Source of the DNA: Acinetobacter sp. ANC 4178
GTDB lineage: Bacteria; Pseudomonadota; Gammaproteobacteria; Pseudomonadales; Moraxellaceae
DNA length: 64,000 nt
Assembly: GCF_004331175.1 (NCBI RefSeq)
Contig: NZ_SJOD01000006.1
Coordinates: 1-64,000, forward strand
Reading direction: 5' to 3'
Shown: positions 18,951 through 27,816 of the stretch, piece by piece
How positions within the stretch are numbered: position 1 is the first letter of the stretch
Layout of the letters: each line of letters begins with the position of its first letter
Position numbers and translations under genes: made by a program
Notes under the pieces: model-generated
Database searches by the model: none
Told to the model about the DNA's origin: nothing
Seen by the model: only the letters and a program-made list of their open reading frames with translations

Positions 18951-20201
18951 ATGATAGAAAAGTATTTAGTAAGACTGCCTTTTTACAGCAAAACTTGGTT
19001 TCAGTTTGTTTTATTTGTCCTTCGACGTTTTGAAGCAGACCGATGCCGCGAGCAAGCAGGTTCTTTAACCTATACCACACTGTTTGCAGTGGTTCCGATG
19101 TTAACCGTATTTTTAGTGATTATTTCTTCAATTAAAGCGCTAGAGCCTGCTCGACAACAGCTACAGCAGCTAATTTATAGTAATTTTTTACCCAAAACCA
19201 CCATTGCTTTTGACAAAGTGCTGACCGCATTTACCGATAAATCCAATAATTTGACAGTGATCGGGATACTGTTTCTGTTTGTTACCACCGTCATGATGCT
19301 GACCAGTATTGAAAATGTGTTTAATCGTATTTGGCGTGTTCGGGAAAAACGTGGTGGTATGATTGGCTTCATGCGCTATTGGACCATTATTTCTTTAGGT
19401 CCAATTATATTAGGGAGTGCTTTTGTATTATCTTCTACCGTGGCTTCCATGAATCTGCTGAGTAGCCATTTGGCAGGCTATGAAGTCGATGGTGGCTTCC
19501 TGCTCTGGGTCATCTCCTTTACCCTCTCGATTCTGGGCTTTTTTATTTTATATTGGACCATTCCCAATCGTAGTGTGCCGATTAAAGCTGCTCTTTTTGC
19601 AGGTATATTCAGCGCCAGTGTTTTTGAATTATTAAAGAATTTATTTGGTTACATCATGTCTAATTTCACCAGTTATGAAATTATCTATGGTGCATTTGCC
19701 GCACTACCTATTTTCCTGCTGTGGATTTTTCTGTCTTGGAATATTGTACTTCTGGGCGTCGAAATTAGTTATGCCTTGACTGCGTTCTATACAGGTAAAG
19801 AACAACGGCGCCATCCTGTGATTATGCTGCTCGATATTCTGCAACTTTTTCATCTCAAGCAACAAAATGGCGAGAGTATGTCAGACAAAGAAGCGCTAGA
19901 TGTTTTAGGTCGAGAAGAAATTGGCCATTGGCCAAGCTATGTTTTATTACTAGAACAGCAAAATTTAGTGAAGCGAACCGATAACAATGAATATGTGTTA
20001 GTCCGTAATTTAACGCAGGTCGATTTTTGGAGTTTTTATAAATCACTCCCCTATCCACTGCCGCGCCGTCCTGATGTTAAAAACATTCATCTTGATGACC
20101 ATGAGTGGATGCAGCGGATTGGCCCCATGTTTGAAGAAGCCGATGATTATCTGGCGGCCAAACTCTCGCTACCCTTAGCGAGCATTTTTGAGCAGCGTTA
20201 A
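18951..20201 (+). CDS. YihY/UPF0761 family inner membrane protein
   Basis: 416-aa polytopic protein of the YihY/BrkB (formerly 'RNase BN') family. Its hallmark is at the start of the membrane domain: DRCREQAGSLTYTTLFAVVPMLTVF. About six membrane helices lie between residues 40 and 290, followed by a soluble C-terminal domain of about 120 residues that looks winged-helix-like. The molecular role is unproven; earlier tRNA-nuclease claims for the family were withdrawn. A perfect inverted repeat follows the stop. Confidence 0.87.
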   Translation: MIEKYLVRLPFYSKTWFQFVLFVLRRFEADRCREQAGSLTYTTLFAVVPMLTVFLVIISSIKALEPARQQLQQLIYSNFLPKTTIAFDKVLTAFTDKSNNLTVIGILFLFVTTVMMLTSIENVFNRIWRVREKRGGMIGFMRYWTIISLGPIILGSAFVLSSTVASMNLLSSHLAGYEVDGGFLLWVISFTLSILGFFILYWTIPNRSVPIKAALFAGIFSASVFELLKNLFGYIMSNFTSYEIIYGAFAALPIFLLWIFLSWNIVLLGVEISYALTAFYTGKEQRRHPVIMLLDILQLFHLKQQNGESMSDKEALDVLGREEIGHWPSYVLLLEQQNLVKRTDNNEYVLVRNLTQVDFWSFYKSLPYPLPRRPDVKNIHLDDHEWMQRIGPMFEEADDYLAAKLSLPLASIFEQR

Positions 20202-20216
20202 ACCTAATCAAGCAAG

Positions 20217-20241
20217 AGAGATGAAATTGCATTTCATCTCT
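20217..20241 (+). repeat. Inverted repeat after yihY-like gene (possible terminator)
   Basis: AGAGATGAAAT, a TGC loop, ATTTCATCTCT: an 11-bp perfect stem 15 bases past the stop codon. The following bases (TCCTCAACC) lack a T-run, so intrinsic termination is uncertain. Confidence 0.55.
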
Positions 20242-20473
20242 TCCTCAACCCAACATTCATAACCGTATTCTCATTTTATCAATCTATTTTTAAATCACAT
20301 TAGCCCCATTGCTGATGACGTAATTTTCCAAATTACCAGCTACAACTCGTTTAAAAAATAAGCTAATATAAATTTCGATCCAAATGATAAAATGATCTAA
20401 AAACAAAATATAGAAGAAGAACCGTTCATCACAAGCAAGACTTTAATTTGTGTAATTCAGTTGAGAATTCACT

Positions 20474-21634
20474 ATGACTGACCCAAAAAAAGAAACGCCC
20501 ACCATCATTATCGATGATAAACCCGAACAACAACGGTTTGAAAACCTAAAAGAAAAGCTCCGCTATCAGCAAGCAGTACGTGAAAATTCTAGGAAAATCG
20601 ACCACAAACAGGTCCGTCTTAATATTCAGGCCGATGCGCTTCCAAGTAAAACCTTTTTTATTATGAATGCACTCGCAGCCATTATTGCAGCCTATGGTCT
20701 GTTGAGTGATTCTACTGCCGTGGTTATTGGTGCAATGCTGGTTGCTATGATGCTAGGTCCCATTTCAGGAATTTCTTTGGCCTTAATTGATAGCCGCTGG
20801 ATTTTATTCCGAACAGCCCTGCAAACCTTGGTTTTAGGTATTCTTATGATTTATGGGATTGGATTCCTACTCGGTATTCTACATCCCAATATTGCTATTT
20901 CCAATGAAATTTTAGCACGGACACATCCCAACTCTTTAGATCTCATGATTGCCCTTGCAGGTGGAGCCGCAGGTGCATTTGCATCAGTTTCTCCTCGCCT
21001 GTCTGTCGCCGTGGTTGGGGTAGCCGTCGCAACCGCTTTGGTACCACCTTTAGTCGCAAGTGGTATTTTATTATCCCGTGCTGAATTTAGGCTATCTGCC
21101 AATGCCTTCTTGCTCACTTTTACCAATATTATTGCCATTCAAGTCAGTTCTGCTATGGTACTTTGGATTGCAGGTTTTAGACGTGGCTCCAACAAGGAAG
21201 TCTCAAGTAAATATCTGGAATTTATTAAACGTAATTTAGGCAGTTTAATCATTTTATTTACTCTCGCTATTTATCTCAGTTTTAACTTATTTTATAGCGT
21301 CCATAATGAACTGTATAAAGCTAAAATTACCGACCAACTCAGCCAATCCTTAAATAATGAAACCAATATTATTGATACCGTTGAGTTTAATCCAAACCCT
21401 AACTTTACGCTTGCACGCGTCTTTATTCGTGGCGTTACACCACCCTCAATCCAGCAAATTGATGAATTAAACCGTACGCTCGACACAGATCGGAATGGTC
21501 ATCCCACTTATGTGCAAATTCGTTTTATCCCCATTCAAATTATTCAAACCCAGCCCACTAAAATAGTTCCCTTAAATCCAATAGCGGCTGAACAACCTAC
21601 GATTAAAACACTCAAAAAACAGGATTCATTATGA
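20474..21634 (+). CDS. DUF389 domain-containing membrane protein
   Basis: 386-aa integral membrane protein. A charged cytoplasmic N-terminus of about 55 residues precedes the DUF389 core, which carries LPSKTFFIMNALAAIIAAYG, VVIGAMLVAMMLGPISGIS and ATALVPPLVASG. About six to eight helices run to residue 275, then a soluble C-terminal domain. The family is of unknown function. Its stop overlaps the amidase start by four bases (ATGA), indicating translational coupling. Confidence 0.87.
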   Translation: MTDPKKETPTIIIDDKPEQQRFENLKEKLRYQQAVRENSRKIDHKQVRLNIQADALPSKTFFIMNALAAIIAAYGLLSDSTAVVIGAMLVAMMLGPISGISLALIDSRWILFRTALQTLVLGILMIYGIGFLLGILHPNIAISNEILARTHPNSLDLMIALAGGAAGAFASVSPRLSVAVVGVAVATALVPPLVASGILLSRAEFRLSANAFLLTFTNIIAIQVSSAMVLWIAGFRRGSNKEVSSKYLEFIKRNLGSLIILFTLAIYLSFNLFYSVHNELYKAKITDQLSQSLNNETNIIDTVEFNPNPNFTLARVFIRGVTPPSIQQIDELNRTLDTDRNGHPTYVQIRFIPIQIIQTQPTKIVPLNPIAAEQPTIKTLKKQDSL

Positions 21635-22680
21635 CCAAAACATTACTTTTTATTGCAACATTGGCCAGTGGACTGCTCATTCATTCCTCCACTCAAGCCT
21701 GTACCAGGGTCGTCTTTCATGGGGATAATCAAAACATCATGACAGCCCGCTCAATGGACTGGAAAGTCGATGTTGGCACCAATCTCTGGATTATGCCGCA
21801 AAACATCGCAAGAAGTGGTTTAGCGGGACCTCAATCCATTCATTGGACGGCTAAATATGGCAGTGTGGTTGCGACAGGTTATGATATTTCAACCACCGAT
21901 GGGATCAATGAAAAAGGGCTTACAGCCAACTTACTCTGGCTGGTTGAATCTGAATATCCAGAAGAAAAAAACAATAAAAAGCCCACTTTAAGTATTTCAC
22001 TTTGGGCACAATATGTTTTAGATAATTACGCAACCGTCAAAGAAGCGATTCAAGCCTTAGAGAAAGAGCCTTTTATTGTGGTAACAGACAATGTCCCTGG
22101 CGAAAAGCGCCTTGCGACCTTACATCTTTCTCTTTCAGATGCCTCAGGCGATAGTGCGATTGTGGAATATATCAATGGCAAACAAGTCATTCACCATGAT
22201 GCCAAATATCAAGTCATGACCAACTCGCCTATTTTTGATGAACAGTTGGCACTGAATGAATATTGGAAAAAAATTGGGGGAACCACATTCTTACCGGGCA
22301 CCAATCGGGCCTCAGACCGTTTTGCTCGTGCTTCGTTTTATGTCAATGCTATTCCTAAAAATGCCAACAACAAACAAAGCCTTGCCAGTGTGTTTAGCGT
22401 AATTCGAAATGCTTCAGTTCCCTTCGGTTTAAATACCGAAGAAGAACCAAATATTTCATCAACACGTTGGCGCACGGTTGTTGACCATAAGAATTTGTTA
22501 TACTTTTTTGAATCGGCAGTATCACCCAATACTTTCTGGGTAGATTTAAAGAAAATTAATTTTAAAACTACACCTTTCCAGAAACTCGACTTAGGTGCAG
22601 ATCAAGCCAATGTCTATGCTGGGGATGCCACAACACACTTTAAGACAACGAAAGCATTTCAATTTTTAGGAAAAGAATAA
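21631..22680 (+). CDS. Secreted linear amide C-N hydrolase (choloylglycine hydrolase family)
   Basis: 349-aa Ntn-hydrolase. A signal peptide (about residues 1-23, ending STQA) is followed directly by Cys24 in CTRVVF. Signal cleavage would thus expose the catalytic N-terminal cysteine, as in bile salt hydrolase and penicillin V acylase. Other family blocks are ARSMDW, a Gly/Thr-rich YDISTTDGINEKGL and, later, TNSPIFDEQ. The natural amide substrate is unknown; relatives cleave bile acid conjugates, penicillin V or acyl-homoserine lactones. Translationally coupled to the DUF389 gene. Confidence 0.9.
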   Translation: MTKTLLFIATLASGLLIHSSTQACTRVVFHGDNQNIMTARSMDWKVDVGTNLWIMPQNIARSGLAGPQSIHWTAKYGSVVATGYDISTTDGINEKGLTANLLWLVESEYPEEKNNKKPTLSISLWAQYVLDNYATVKEAIQALEKEPFIVVTDNVPGEKRLATLHLSLSDASGDSAIVEYINGKQVIHHDAKYQVMTNSPIFDEQLALNEYWKKIGGTTFLPGTNRASDRFARASFYVNAIPKNANNKQSLASVFSVIRNASVPFGLNTEEEPNISSTRWRTVVDHKNLLYFFESAVSPNTFWVDLKKINFKTTPFQKLDLGADQANVYAGDATTHFKTTKAFQFLGKE

Positions 22681-22753
22681 ATGCTATGCAGCAGATATTT
22701 ACCATGACTAAAAATATCAACTGCACTCCTGTCCATGTAAATAAGGGTCAAAC

Positions 22754-23239
22754 ATGAATATTTTAAAAACTGCATTTTTGGGCATAGCAACAGTCGTTGG
22801 ATTAGCAGGCTGTGCAACCTCGACCACTCAACCTCAAAATATTGCCTCTGCGGGGTTACTGATTTGTGCGCAGAATGAACTTTGCCCAGCGGTCAAAGTG
22901 ACTTGGAATGAGCAAGAACGTAGCCATTTAAAAATTACGGCGTACTTACCAAGCGCCAAAGATGATTATGATATTCAGCAGTTTGTATTCTTAATTGATC
23001 AAAAGCCCTATAGCTACGTTCCTGCCGCAGCAACCACACATGAATACATCAGCCGTATGGTTCCTCATCGCTCATCTAACTATATTGTGGTGCCGAGTTC
23101 TTTCTTAAGCACGTTTAAAAATGCCAAAGATATTGAATTAAAACTAGTCACAGACAAAGGCAATATTACTCGTCCTGTATACCGCAATGGACAGCAATCA
23201 TCTGCTTATCGTGCTTTTATCAATTTATACCAACCTTAA
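22754..23239 (+). CDS. Putative lipoprotein, 161 aa
   Basis: Lipobox LAGC with Cys20 after a hydrophobic signal segment; Ala and Thr follow the Cys, compatible with outer-membrane sorting. The mature part is beta-rich with no recognised domain. It lies 73 bases after the amidase on the same strand, so it may share its transcript. An AAGGGTC ribosome site precedes the ATG, and a strong terminator follows. Confidence 0.78.
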   Translation: MNILKTAFLGIATVVGLAGCATSTTQPQNIASAGLLICAQNELCPAVKVTWNEQERSHLKITAYLPSAKDDYDIQQFVFLIDQKPYSYVPAAATTHEYISRMVPHRSSNYIVVPSSFLSTFKNAKDIELKLVTDKGNITRPVYRNGQQSSAYRAFINLYQP

Positions 23240-23250
23240 TTTTTAAACTA

Positions 23251-23286
23251 AAACCAAAGCCTGTCATGAAGACAGGCTTTGGTTTT
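23251..23286. terminator. Bidirectional rho-independent terminator
   Basis: ACCAAAGCCTGTC, a short loop, GACAGGCTTTGGT, then TTTTT. A 13-bp perfect stem between convergent genes. Confidence 0.92.
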
Positions 23287-23316
23287 TCTGCGTTGTCGCA
23301 TTTAAAGCAGTATTCA

Positions 23317-24249
23317 TCAGTTTTTTAAAGCTTTTGCCAAACTACGCGACTGTACCCAACCTTGTAGGCTCACCACCATAATCCCCAACGTCACCAAAAT
23401 GGTTCCGACTATAAAGTTCAGCTCAATTTTTTCATTGAGTAGTATCACGCCAAACAACACACCAAATAATGGGGTTAAAAAGGAAAATACCCCCAAACGA
23501 GAAGCCAAATACTCTTTTAAAAGCCAAAACCAAATCAAATAACTGGCAAACGACACAATAATGGTATGGAAAAGCAAGCTCCCTATCGCAAATGCGGTCC
23601 AATGGATACTGGCTTGTCCCATTGCAAATGCCAGTGGAAATAACAGTAGGAACGCAATCAAAAGCTGATAGAACAAGGTCTGCGTGGCAGGTGCTTCCGC
23701 CAACTTAGTTAAACGAACTGCAATCGTGGTTGCCGCCCATAAAATTCCCGCCAATAATGCGAGGATATCGCCCCGCAAAGCCGTGCTTGAGGCTGCTGCC
23801 GAACCTGCAGGATGAAACAGAAAAGCGATAATAATGCCGAAAAATGCAAGTGCAATCCCACTCCACTGCAACACACTCAGTCGCTCAGAAGGAAGCTTCC
23901 AGTGCAGTCCCAACGCCACAAAGATTGGTGCGGTATATAGCAAAACTACCGTATGTGATGCCGAGGTAAAACGTAAAGCCTGTGCCACCAAAAAGAATTC
24001 TGAGGCAAATAGAACACCAACCAGAATACCAGCAACCAAATAATCACGGCTCCACAAAGACACGCCATCAGCCAGCTTAATCATGGGGTAAACCATCAGT
24101 GCAGATAGACCTGAGCGTAATGCAATTTGCATCACCGCAGAAATATCTGGCGCAGCCATTTTTAAAATCACTTGCTGCAAGCCCCAAATAATACACAGCA
24201 CAAACATGATGCCTGCGGCTTTACTGTCTAGTGCCCGACGCTCACTCAC
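23317..24249 (-). CDS. DMT family (EamA) transporter
   Basis: 310-aa inner-membrane protein with about ten helices in two EamA repeats, the drug/metabolite exporter architecture. Typical features are IWGLQQVILKMA in the first helix, GILWAATTIAVRL at the start of the second repeat and FGVILLNEKIE near the end. The substrate is unknown. It is divergent from the AraC-type regulator with about 115 bases between, the usual arrangement for a regulator controlling its neighbour. Confidence 0.9.
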   Translation of the reverse strand: MSERRALDSKAAGIMFVLCIIWGLQQVILKMAAPDISAVMQIALRSGLSALMVYPMIKLADGVSLWSRDYLVAGILVGVLFASEFFLVAQALRFTSASHTVVLLYTAPIFVALGLHWKLPSERLSVLQWSGIALAFFGIIIAFLFHPAGSAAASSTALRGDILALLAGILWAATTIAVRLTKLAEAPATQTLFYQLLIAFLLLFPLAFAMGQASIHWTAFAIGSLLFHTIIVSFASYLIWFWLLKEYLASRLGVFSFLTPLFGVLFGVILLNEKIELNFIVGTILVTLGIMVVSLQGWVQSRSLAKALKN

Positions 24250-24364
24250 GGTCTACTCCACCCAAATGCATAAATAACCACTATAGACCTGTCACTTTTT
24301 AAAGATATACTTCAAAACAGACAACCCATCCTATTATTCAGGCAAAATGAGCAGGGGCGAAACC

Positions 24365-25171
24365 ATGCCTACACGTCAACAACATGACTATCATCCCATG
24401 CCGACCAACGATGATATTCCTGCACCGCTATGGTTTCGCATTTCCGATGCACCAGCAGAATCTTGCTATCCCACGCATGAACATGCCTGGGGAGAGTTTG
24501 TCTATGCCCTCAACGGCGTGCTCGAAGTCAAAGTGGATCAAATTCATTTTCTGACCCCTCCGCCTTATGGTATTTGGTTACCCCCACATTTAAAACATGC
24601 AGGCATTAACCGTACCGAAGTGACTCATTCCACTTTATACGTACATGAAAGCTTGTGTACCACCTTACCCAAACAGGCAGGCATTTTGCTCACTTCTGCT
24701 TTGGTCCCTGCGCTTTTACATCATTTGCGCTATCACCCTCTACCCGACCATGATCCTGAGCACTTGCGCTTATTGCACGTGTTAGTAGATCAACTCAGGC
24801 ATGCCGAATGGGTGGGCAGTTATTTACCCTCAAGTAAGCATCCTGCCCTACAGAGTTTATTAGACTATCTACAACAACATCCCGCCGATCAAAGCACGCT
24901 GGCACAACTGGCGCAGCGGATTAATATGACCGAGCGCACTCTGGCACGTTATAGTCAGCAAGAACTGGGCATGTCATTAAATGAATGGCGACAACGACTA
25001 AAAGTGATTAAAGCCATGTCGATGCTGAATGAAAACAAAACCGTAGAAAGCATTGCACTCGATTTAGGCTATGCCAATGCCTCTGCCTTTATTAACTTAT
25101 TCAAACGCTGGATGCGCTGTACACCCGATCAGTTTCGCAAGGACTATGCTGCTGAACCCCAAAAAAAATAA
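24365..25171 (+). CDS. AraC family transcriptional regulator
   Basis: 268-aa regulator with an N-terminal cupin sensor domain (SCYPTHEHAWGEFVYALNG) and a C-terminal double helix-turn-helix (LAQRINMTERTLARYSQQ and ESIALDLGYANASAFINLF). An upstream in-frame ATG at 24347 exists, but AGGGG seven bases before the ATG at 24365 decides the start. Divergent from the EamA exporter, which is its likely target (inference from gene order). Confidence 0.91.
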   Translation: MPTRQQHDYHPMPTNDDIPAPLWFRISDAPAESCYPTHEHAWGEFVYALNGVLEVKVDQIHFLTPPPYGIWLPPHLKHAGINRTEVTHSTLYVHESLCTTLPKQAGILLTSALVPALLHHLRYHPLPDHDPEHLRLLHVLVDQLRHAEWVGSYLPSSKHPALQSLLDYLQQHPADQSTLAQLAQRINMTERTLARYSQQELGMSLNEWRQRLKVIKAMSMLNENKTVESIALDLGYANASAFINLFKRWMRCTPDQFRKDYAAEPQKK

Positions 25172-25200
25172 AAAAGGACTGTAAATACAGTCCTTTTTTA
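25170..25200. terminator. Bidirectional rho-independent terminator
   Basis: AAAAAGGACTGT, an AAAT loop, ACAGTCCTTTTTT; it separates the convergent araC-like and FAH-family genes. Confidence 0.92.
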
Positions 25201-25213
25201 AGCTCAACTCAAC

Positions 25214-25858
25214 TTAGTCTTGCACAAAAGTATTCCAGACATAGTCTTGCTGCTGACCTTGCAAAGTCATTTTCAGTTGATCGCCCGCTTGCAATGCCGC
25301 AACACCCGCGGGTGTACCTGTCATAATCACATCACCCACTTCTAGAGTGAAGACTTGACTCATATCTGCCAATAAGGTGCCAATATCAAAAATTAGATGT
25401 GAGGTATTGCCTTGTTGACGAAGTTCGTCATTTACGTGCAAGGTGAAATTTACATCATTCCAATCTTGTACAACATCCGCAACATTAATCCAATCTGCCA
25501 CCATACATGAGCCATCAAAAGCTTTGGCACGTTCCCACGGCTGACCTTTCTTCTTCAGATCATCCTGTACATCACGTAAGGTTAAATCTAACCCCAAAGT
25601 CACCGCACCCACTGCTTGCAAGGCTTTCAAAGGATCGGTTTCGGCTTTCAATTCACGATCAATTCGCAGTGTTAGCTCACATTCATAATGACAACTGCCC
25701 CACGCCGAGTTCCACGAAATTCCATCTGCCAGTGATTTTAAGCTGCTCGGTGGCTTAATAAACAATACAGGACTGTCGGGAATCGCATTTCCCAACTCTC
25801 TCGCATGGTCTGCATAGCTACGACCGACACAAACAATTTTAGATGGACGTGTACTCAT
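25214..25858 (-). CDS. Fumarylacetoacetate hydrolase family protein
   Basis: 214-aa FAH-superfamily enzyme (acylpyruvase/fumarylpyruvate hydrolase-like). IVCVGRSYADHARELGN opens the fold. SPVLFIKPPSSL, the metal-binding ECELTLRID and the C-terminal GDVIMTGTPAGVAAL are diagnostic. It hydrolyses C-C bonds of beta-diketo acids or decarboxylates oxaloacetate; the specific substrate cannot be told. AAGGGA before the ATG at 25858 is preferred over a TTG at 25885. Confidence 0.9.
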   Translation of the reverse strand: MSTRPSKIVCVGRSYADHARELGNAIPDSPVLFIKPPSSLKSLADGISWNSAWGSCHYECELTLRIDRELKAETDPLKALQAVGAVTLGLDLTLRDVQDDLKKKGQPWERAKAFDGSCMVADWINVADVVQDWNDVNFTLHVNDELRQQGNTSHLIFDIGTLLADMSQVFTLEVGDVIMTGTPAGVAALQAGDQLKMTLQGQQQDYVWNTFVQD

Positions 25859-25893
25859 GATCTTCCCTTCGACTTTTTGTGACAATAAATCTT

Positions 25894-26397
25894 TTATTTA
25901 GAATGCTTAAATGTATTTTCAAATATGCCTTGATCTTCAGCTGTTGCAAAGGCTCGTTTGGGCACAATCACCACAGTGCGATTTTTTAATTCGAGCATAT
26001 AGGTTAGCTTACCCACTGCAAAATTCTGTACTTCATGATAATGCACGACTTTTTTACGCCCATTGGCATAAATATCCGCATGTTCCTGATACAAATCGAT
26101 GCCTTGTTCACTTTTACCAAATTGATATTTTACAAATTGACGCTTAAACATCATCGGCAAGAACCAAGAGCGTAAAACCAGTTGTAAAACCAAGAAAAAT
26201 ACGCCCAGTGCAACGTAATAACGCCCCACCCCAGTAAAACCTAAATAAATTCCCCAACCAATAATTGCAATACTAATTAAAGGGGTAATAAAACGTGTGA
26301 ACAGCTTTTTACCAAAGGTGGCTAAAGCAAAGCCATCCTGAGACTCTTCAAGGTTTAAATAATAACGTAAAGATAAGGCAGGCTTGCTGTCTGACAT
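25894..26397 (-). CDS. YcxB-like membrane protein, 167 aa
   Basis: Two adjacent membrane helices at about residues 35-85 (ITPLISIAIIGWGIYLGF and YYVALGVFFLVLQLVL) are followed by a soluble beta domain ending in TVVIVPKRAF. That strand is typical of YcxB-like proteins, whose function is unknown. It lies 35 bases upstream of the FAH-family gene on the same strand, so the two are probably cotranscribed. Confidence 0.72.
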   Translation of the reverse strand: MSDSKPALSLRYYLNLEESQDGFALATFGKKLFTRFITPLISIAIIGWGIYLGFTGVGRYYVALGVFFLVLQLVLRSWFLPMMFKRQFVKYQFGKSEQGIDLYQEHADIYANGRKKVVHYHEVQNFAVGKLTYMLELKNRTVVIVPKRAFATAEDQGIFENTFKHSK

Positions 26398-26539
26398 AAA
26401 TCCATCATCAATCTGAAAACGAGACTACAGCATAGTACACCAAATTTCAGCTTTTCTTTATGCTTTTCATTGTGACTTAGCAGCAAGGGATTTTAAAAAT
26501 TGTCACGAAATAGACATGCCTTTTCGTTATTTTAGGCAC

Positions 26540-26569
26540 AAAAAAACCGCAAAAAATGCGGTTTTTTTT
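26540..26569. terminator. Terminator after tRNA-Arg copy 1
   Basis: AAAAAAACCGC, an AAAAAAT loop, GCGGTTTTTTTT. On the minus strand it ends the tRNA transcript; on the plus strand it faces the other way with an equal T-run. It shares a 17-base identity (26536-26552) with the terminator at 27433. Confidence 0.9.
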
Positions 26570-26606
26570 ATGCGATAGAACAGATAAACGATCTATGCTA
26601 TCAAGT

Positions 26607-26683
26607 TGGTGCGCTCAGAGAGATTCGAACTCCCGACCCCTTAGTTCGTAGCCAAGTGCTCTATCCAGCTGAGCTATGAGCGC
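26607..26683 (-). tRNA. tRNA-Arg (anticodon ACG), copy 1
   Basis: 77-base cloverleaf including encoded CCA. The acceptor is GCGCTCA/TGAGCGC, the anticodon stem CTTGG/CTAAG encloses loop CTACGAA with anticodon ACG, and the T-arm contains GTTCGAATC. Position 34 A is expected to be edited to inosine to read CGU/CGC/CGA. The sequence is identical to copies 2 and 3, but a HAD gene separates it from them. Confidence 0.97.
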
Positions 26684-26793
26684 GACGTCTTGATGGTTGG
26701 GCATTATACGCACTTTTACCAAGATGCCTAGTCTTTTTTAAAAAAATGATTTTGAATGCTTAGTTATTAGGCAAACCTTCTTTAAACCAACAA

Positions 26794-27396
26794 CTAATTC
26801 GAAACCTTTATTTCTTGTCCCTGATAAAACTGGTAATCAGCTAACGCCAACATGGCATGATCATTCGGGCTATCTCCATAGGCATATACGGCATCAAAAT
26901 CACTTAAGGCATACTTCTGTTGTATACGCTTAGCTTTTTCCATATACCCACAATCACCATGTTGTAACTCTCCTGTATAACAGCCCGCCCGTACTTCCAA
27001 CTGATTACAAATCAGATCAATGCGCTGTTGCTGACACCAATGGCTTAAATAAACATCTAAAGAGGATGAGACCACCACAACTTGATCACCTTTTTGTTGA
27101 TGATTAGCGATTTGTTGGAGGGTATGTTCATTCATTAAATTAGGCAAAATTTTTGTCGAAAATTGCTGACCTTGTTGCTCAAGCATTATGGAAGGATAGT
27201 TTTTAAAAGCAGCACGACAAAGTCGAATTCTAATTTGTTGATCATTTACATATCCTAGCCGAAACCCAATGAGCCACGGCGCAACGCTTAAACCTCCAAA
27301 TAACTGTTTTCGATAGGACAATGAATATTTTAAAAAATGACTAAAACTGTCGGAATGTGTAATGGTGTTATCGAAATCAAAAAGTGCAAGGTTCAT
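26794..27396 (-). CDS. HAD-IB family phosphatase
   Basis: 200-aa haloacid dehalogenase-superfamily phosphohydrolase. Motif I DFDNT holds nucleophile Asp7 and Asp9, motif II is VVSSSLD and motif III is YGDSPNDHAMLA. The family includes phosphoserine phosphatase-like and phosphatidylglycerophosphatase-like enzymes; the substrate is unknown. A GTG at 27432 lies inside a terminator, so the ATG at 27396 is preferred. The gene sits between tRNA-Arg copies 1 and 2, only 36 bases after a terminator, leaving little room for its promoter. Confidence 0.88.
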   Translation of the reverse strand: MNLALFDFDNTITHSDSFSHFLKYSLSYRKQLFGGLSVAPWLIGFRLGYVNDQQIRIRLCRAAFKNYPSIMLEQQGQQFSTKILPNLMNEHTLQQIANHQQKGDQVVVVSSSLDVYLSHWCQQQRIDLICNQLEVRAGCYTGELQHGDCGYMEKAKRIQQKYALSDFDAVYAYGDSPNDHAMLALADYQFYQGQEIKVSN

Positions 27397-27432
27397 ATTA
27401 TTTAATCTACTATTTTTATAAATTTTACGCAC

Positions 27433-27456
27433 AAAAAAACCGCAACATGTGCGGTT
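27433..27456 (-). terminator. Terminator after tRNA-Arg copy 2
   Basis: On the minus strand AACCGC, an ACATGTT loop, GCGGTT run into seven Ts in all. It lies 12 bases past the CCA end of tRNA-Arg copy 2. Confidence 0.85.
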
Positions 27457-27468
27457 AATTGTTCAAGT

Positions 27469-27545
27469 TGGTGCGCTCAGAGAGATTCGAACTCCCGACC
27501 CCTTAGTTCGTAGCCAAGTGCTCTATCCAGCTGAGCTATGAGCGC
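27469..27545 (-). tRNA. tRNA-Arg (anticodon ACG), copy 2
   Basis: Identical over all 77 bases to copies 1 and 3, including encoded CCA. Second Arg gene of the run Ser-Arg-Arg read from the promoter at 27788-27816. Confidence 0.97.
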
Positions 27546-27593
27546 ATTACTTGTGTGCCAATTCAGGCGATACGTTACATACAGTTTACTTAT

Positions 27594-27670
27594 TGGTGCG
27601 CTCAGAGAGATTCGAACTCCCGACCCCTTAGTTCGTAGCCAAGTGCTCTATCCAGCTGAGCTATGAGCGC
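27594..27670 (-). tRNA. tRNA-Arg (anticodon ACG), copy 3
   Basis: Identical 77-base copy directly downstream of tRNA-Ser in the same transcript; spacers are 14 bases to tRNA-Ser and 48 to copy 2. Confidence 0.97.
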
Positions 27671-27684
27671 GACATAAGTAAAGT

Positions 27685-27774
27685 TGGCGGTGAGAGAGGG
27701 ATTCGAACCCTCGGTACAGTTACCCGTACGCATCCTTAGCAGGGATGTGGTTTCAGCCACTCACCCATCTCACC
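27685..27774 (-). tRNA. tRNA-Ser (anticodon GCT)
   Basis: 90-base class II tRNA with encoded CCA. The acceptor is GGTGAGA paired with TCTCACC, the anticodon stem CATCC/GGATG encloses CTGCTAA with anticodon GCT (reads AGU/AGC), and a long variable arm is present. It is the first gene of the tRNA transcript. Confidence 0.96.
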
Positions 27775-27787
27775 GTAACGTGCCGCC

Positions 27788-27816
27788 ATAATACAAACTT
27801 AACCCTAGTACTGCAA
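27788..27816 (-). promoter_or_regulatory. Promoter of the tRNA-Ser/Arg cluster
   Basis: On the minus strand TTGCAG and TATTAT are separated by exactly 17 bases, with the -10 element 13 bases before the tRNA-Ser 5' end. This is a good sigma-70 promoter. Confidence 0.8.
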
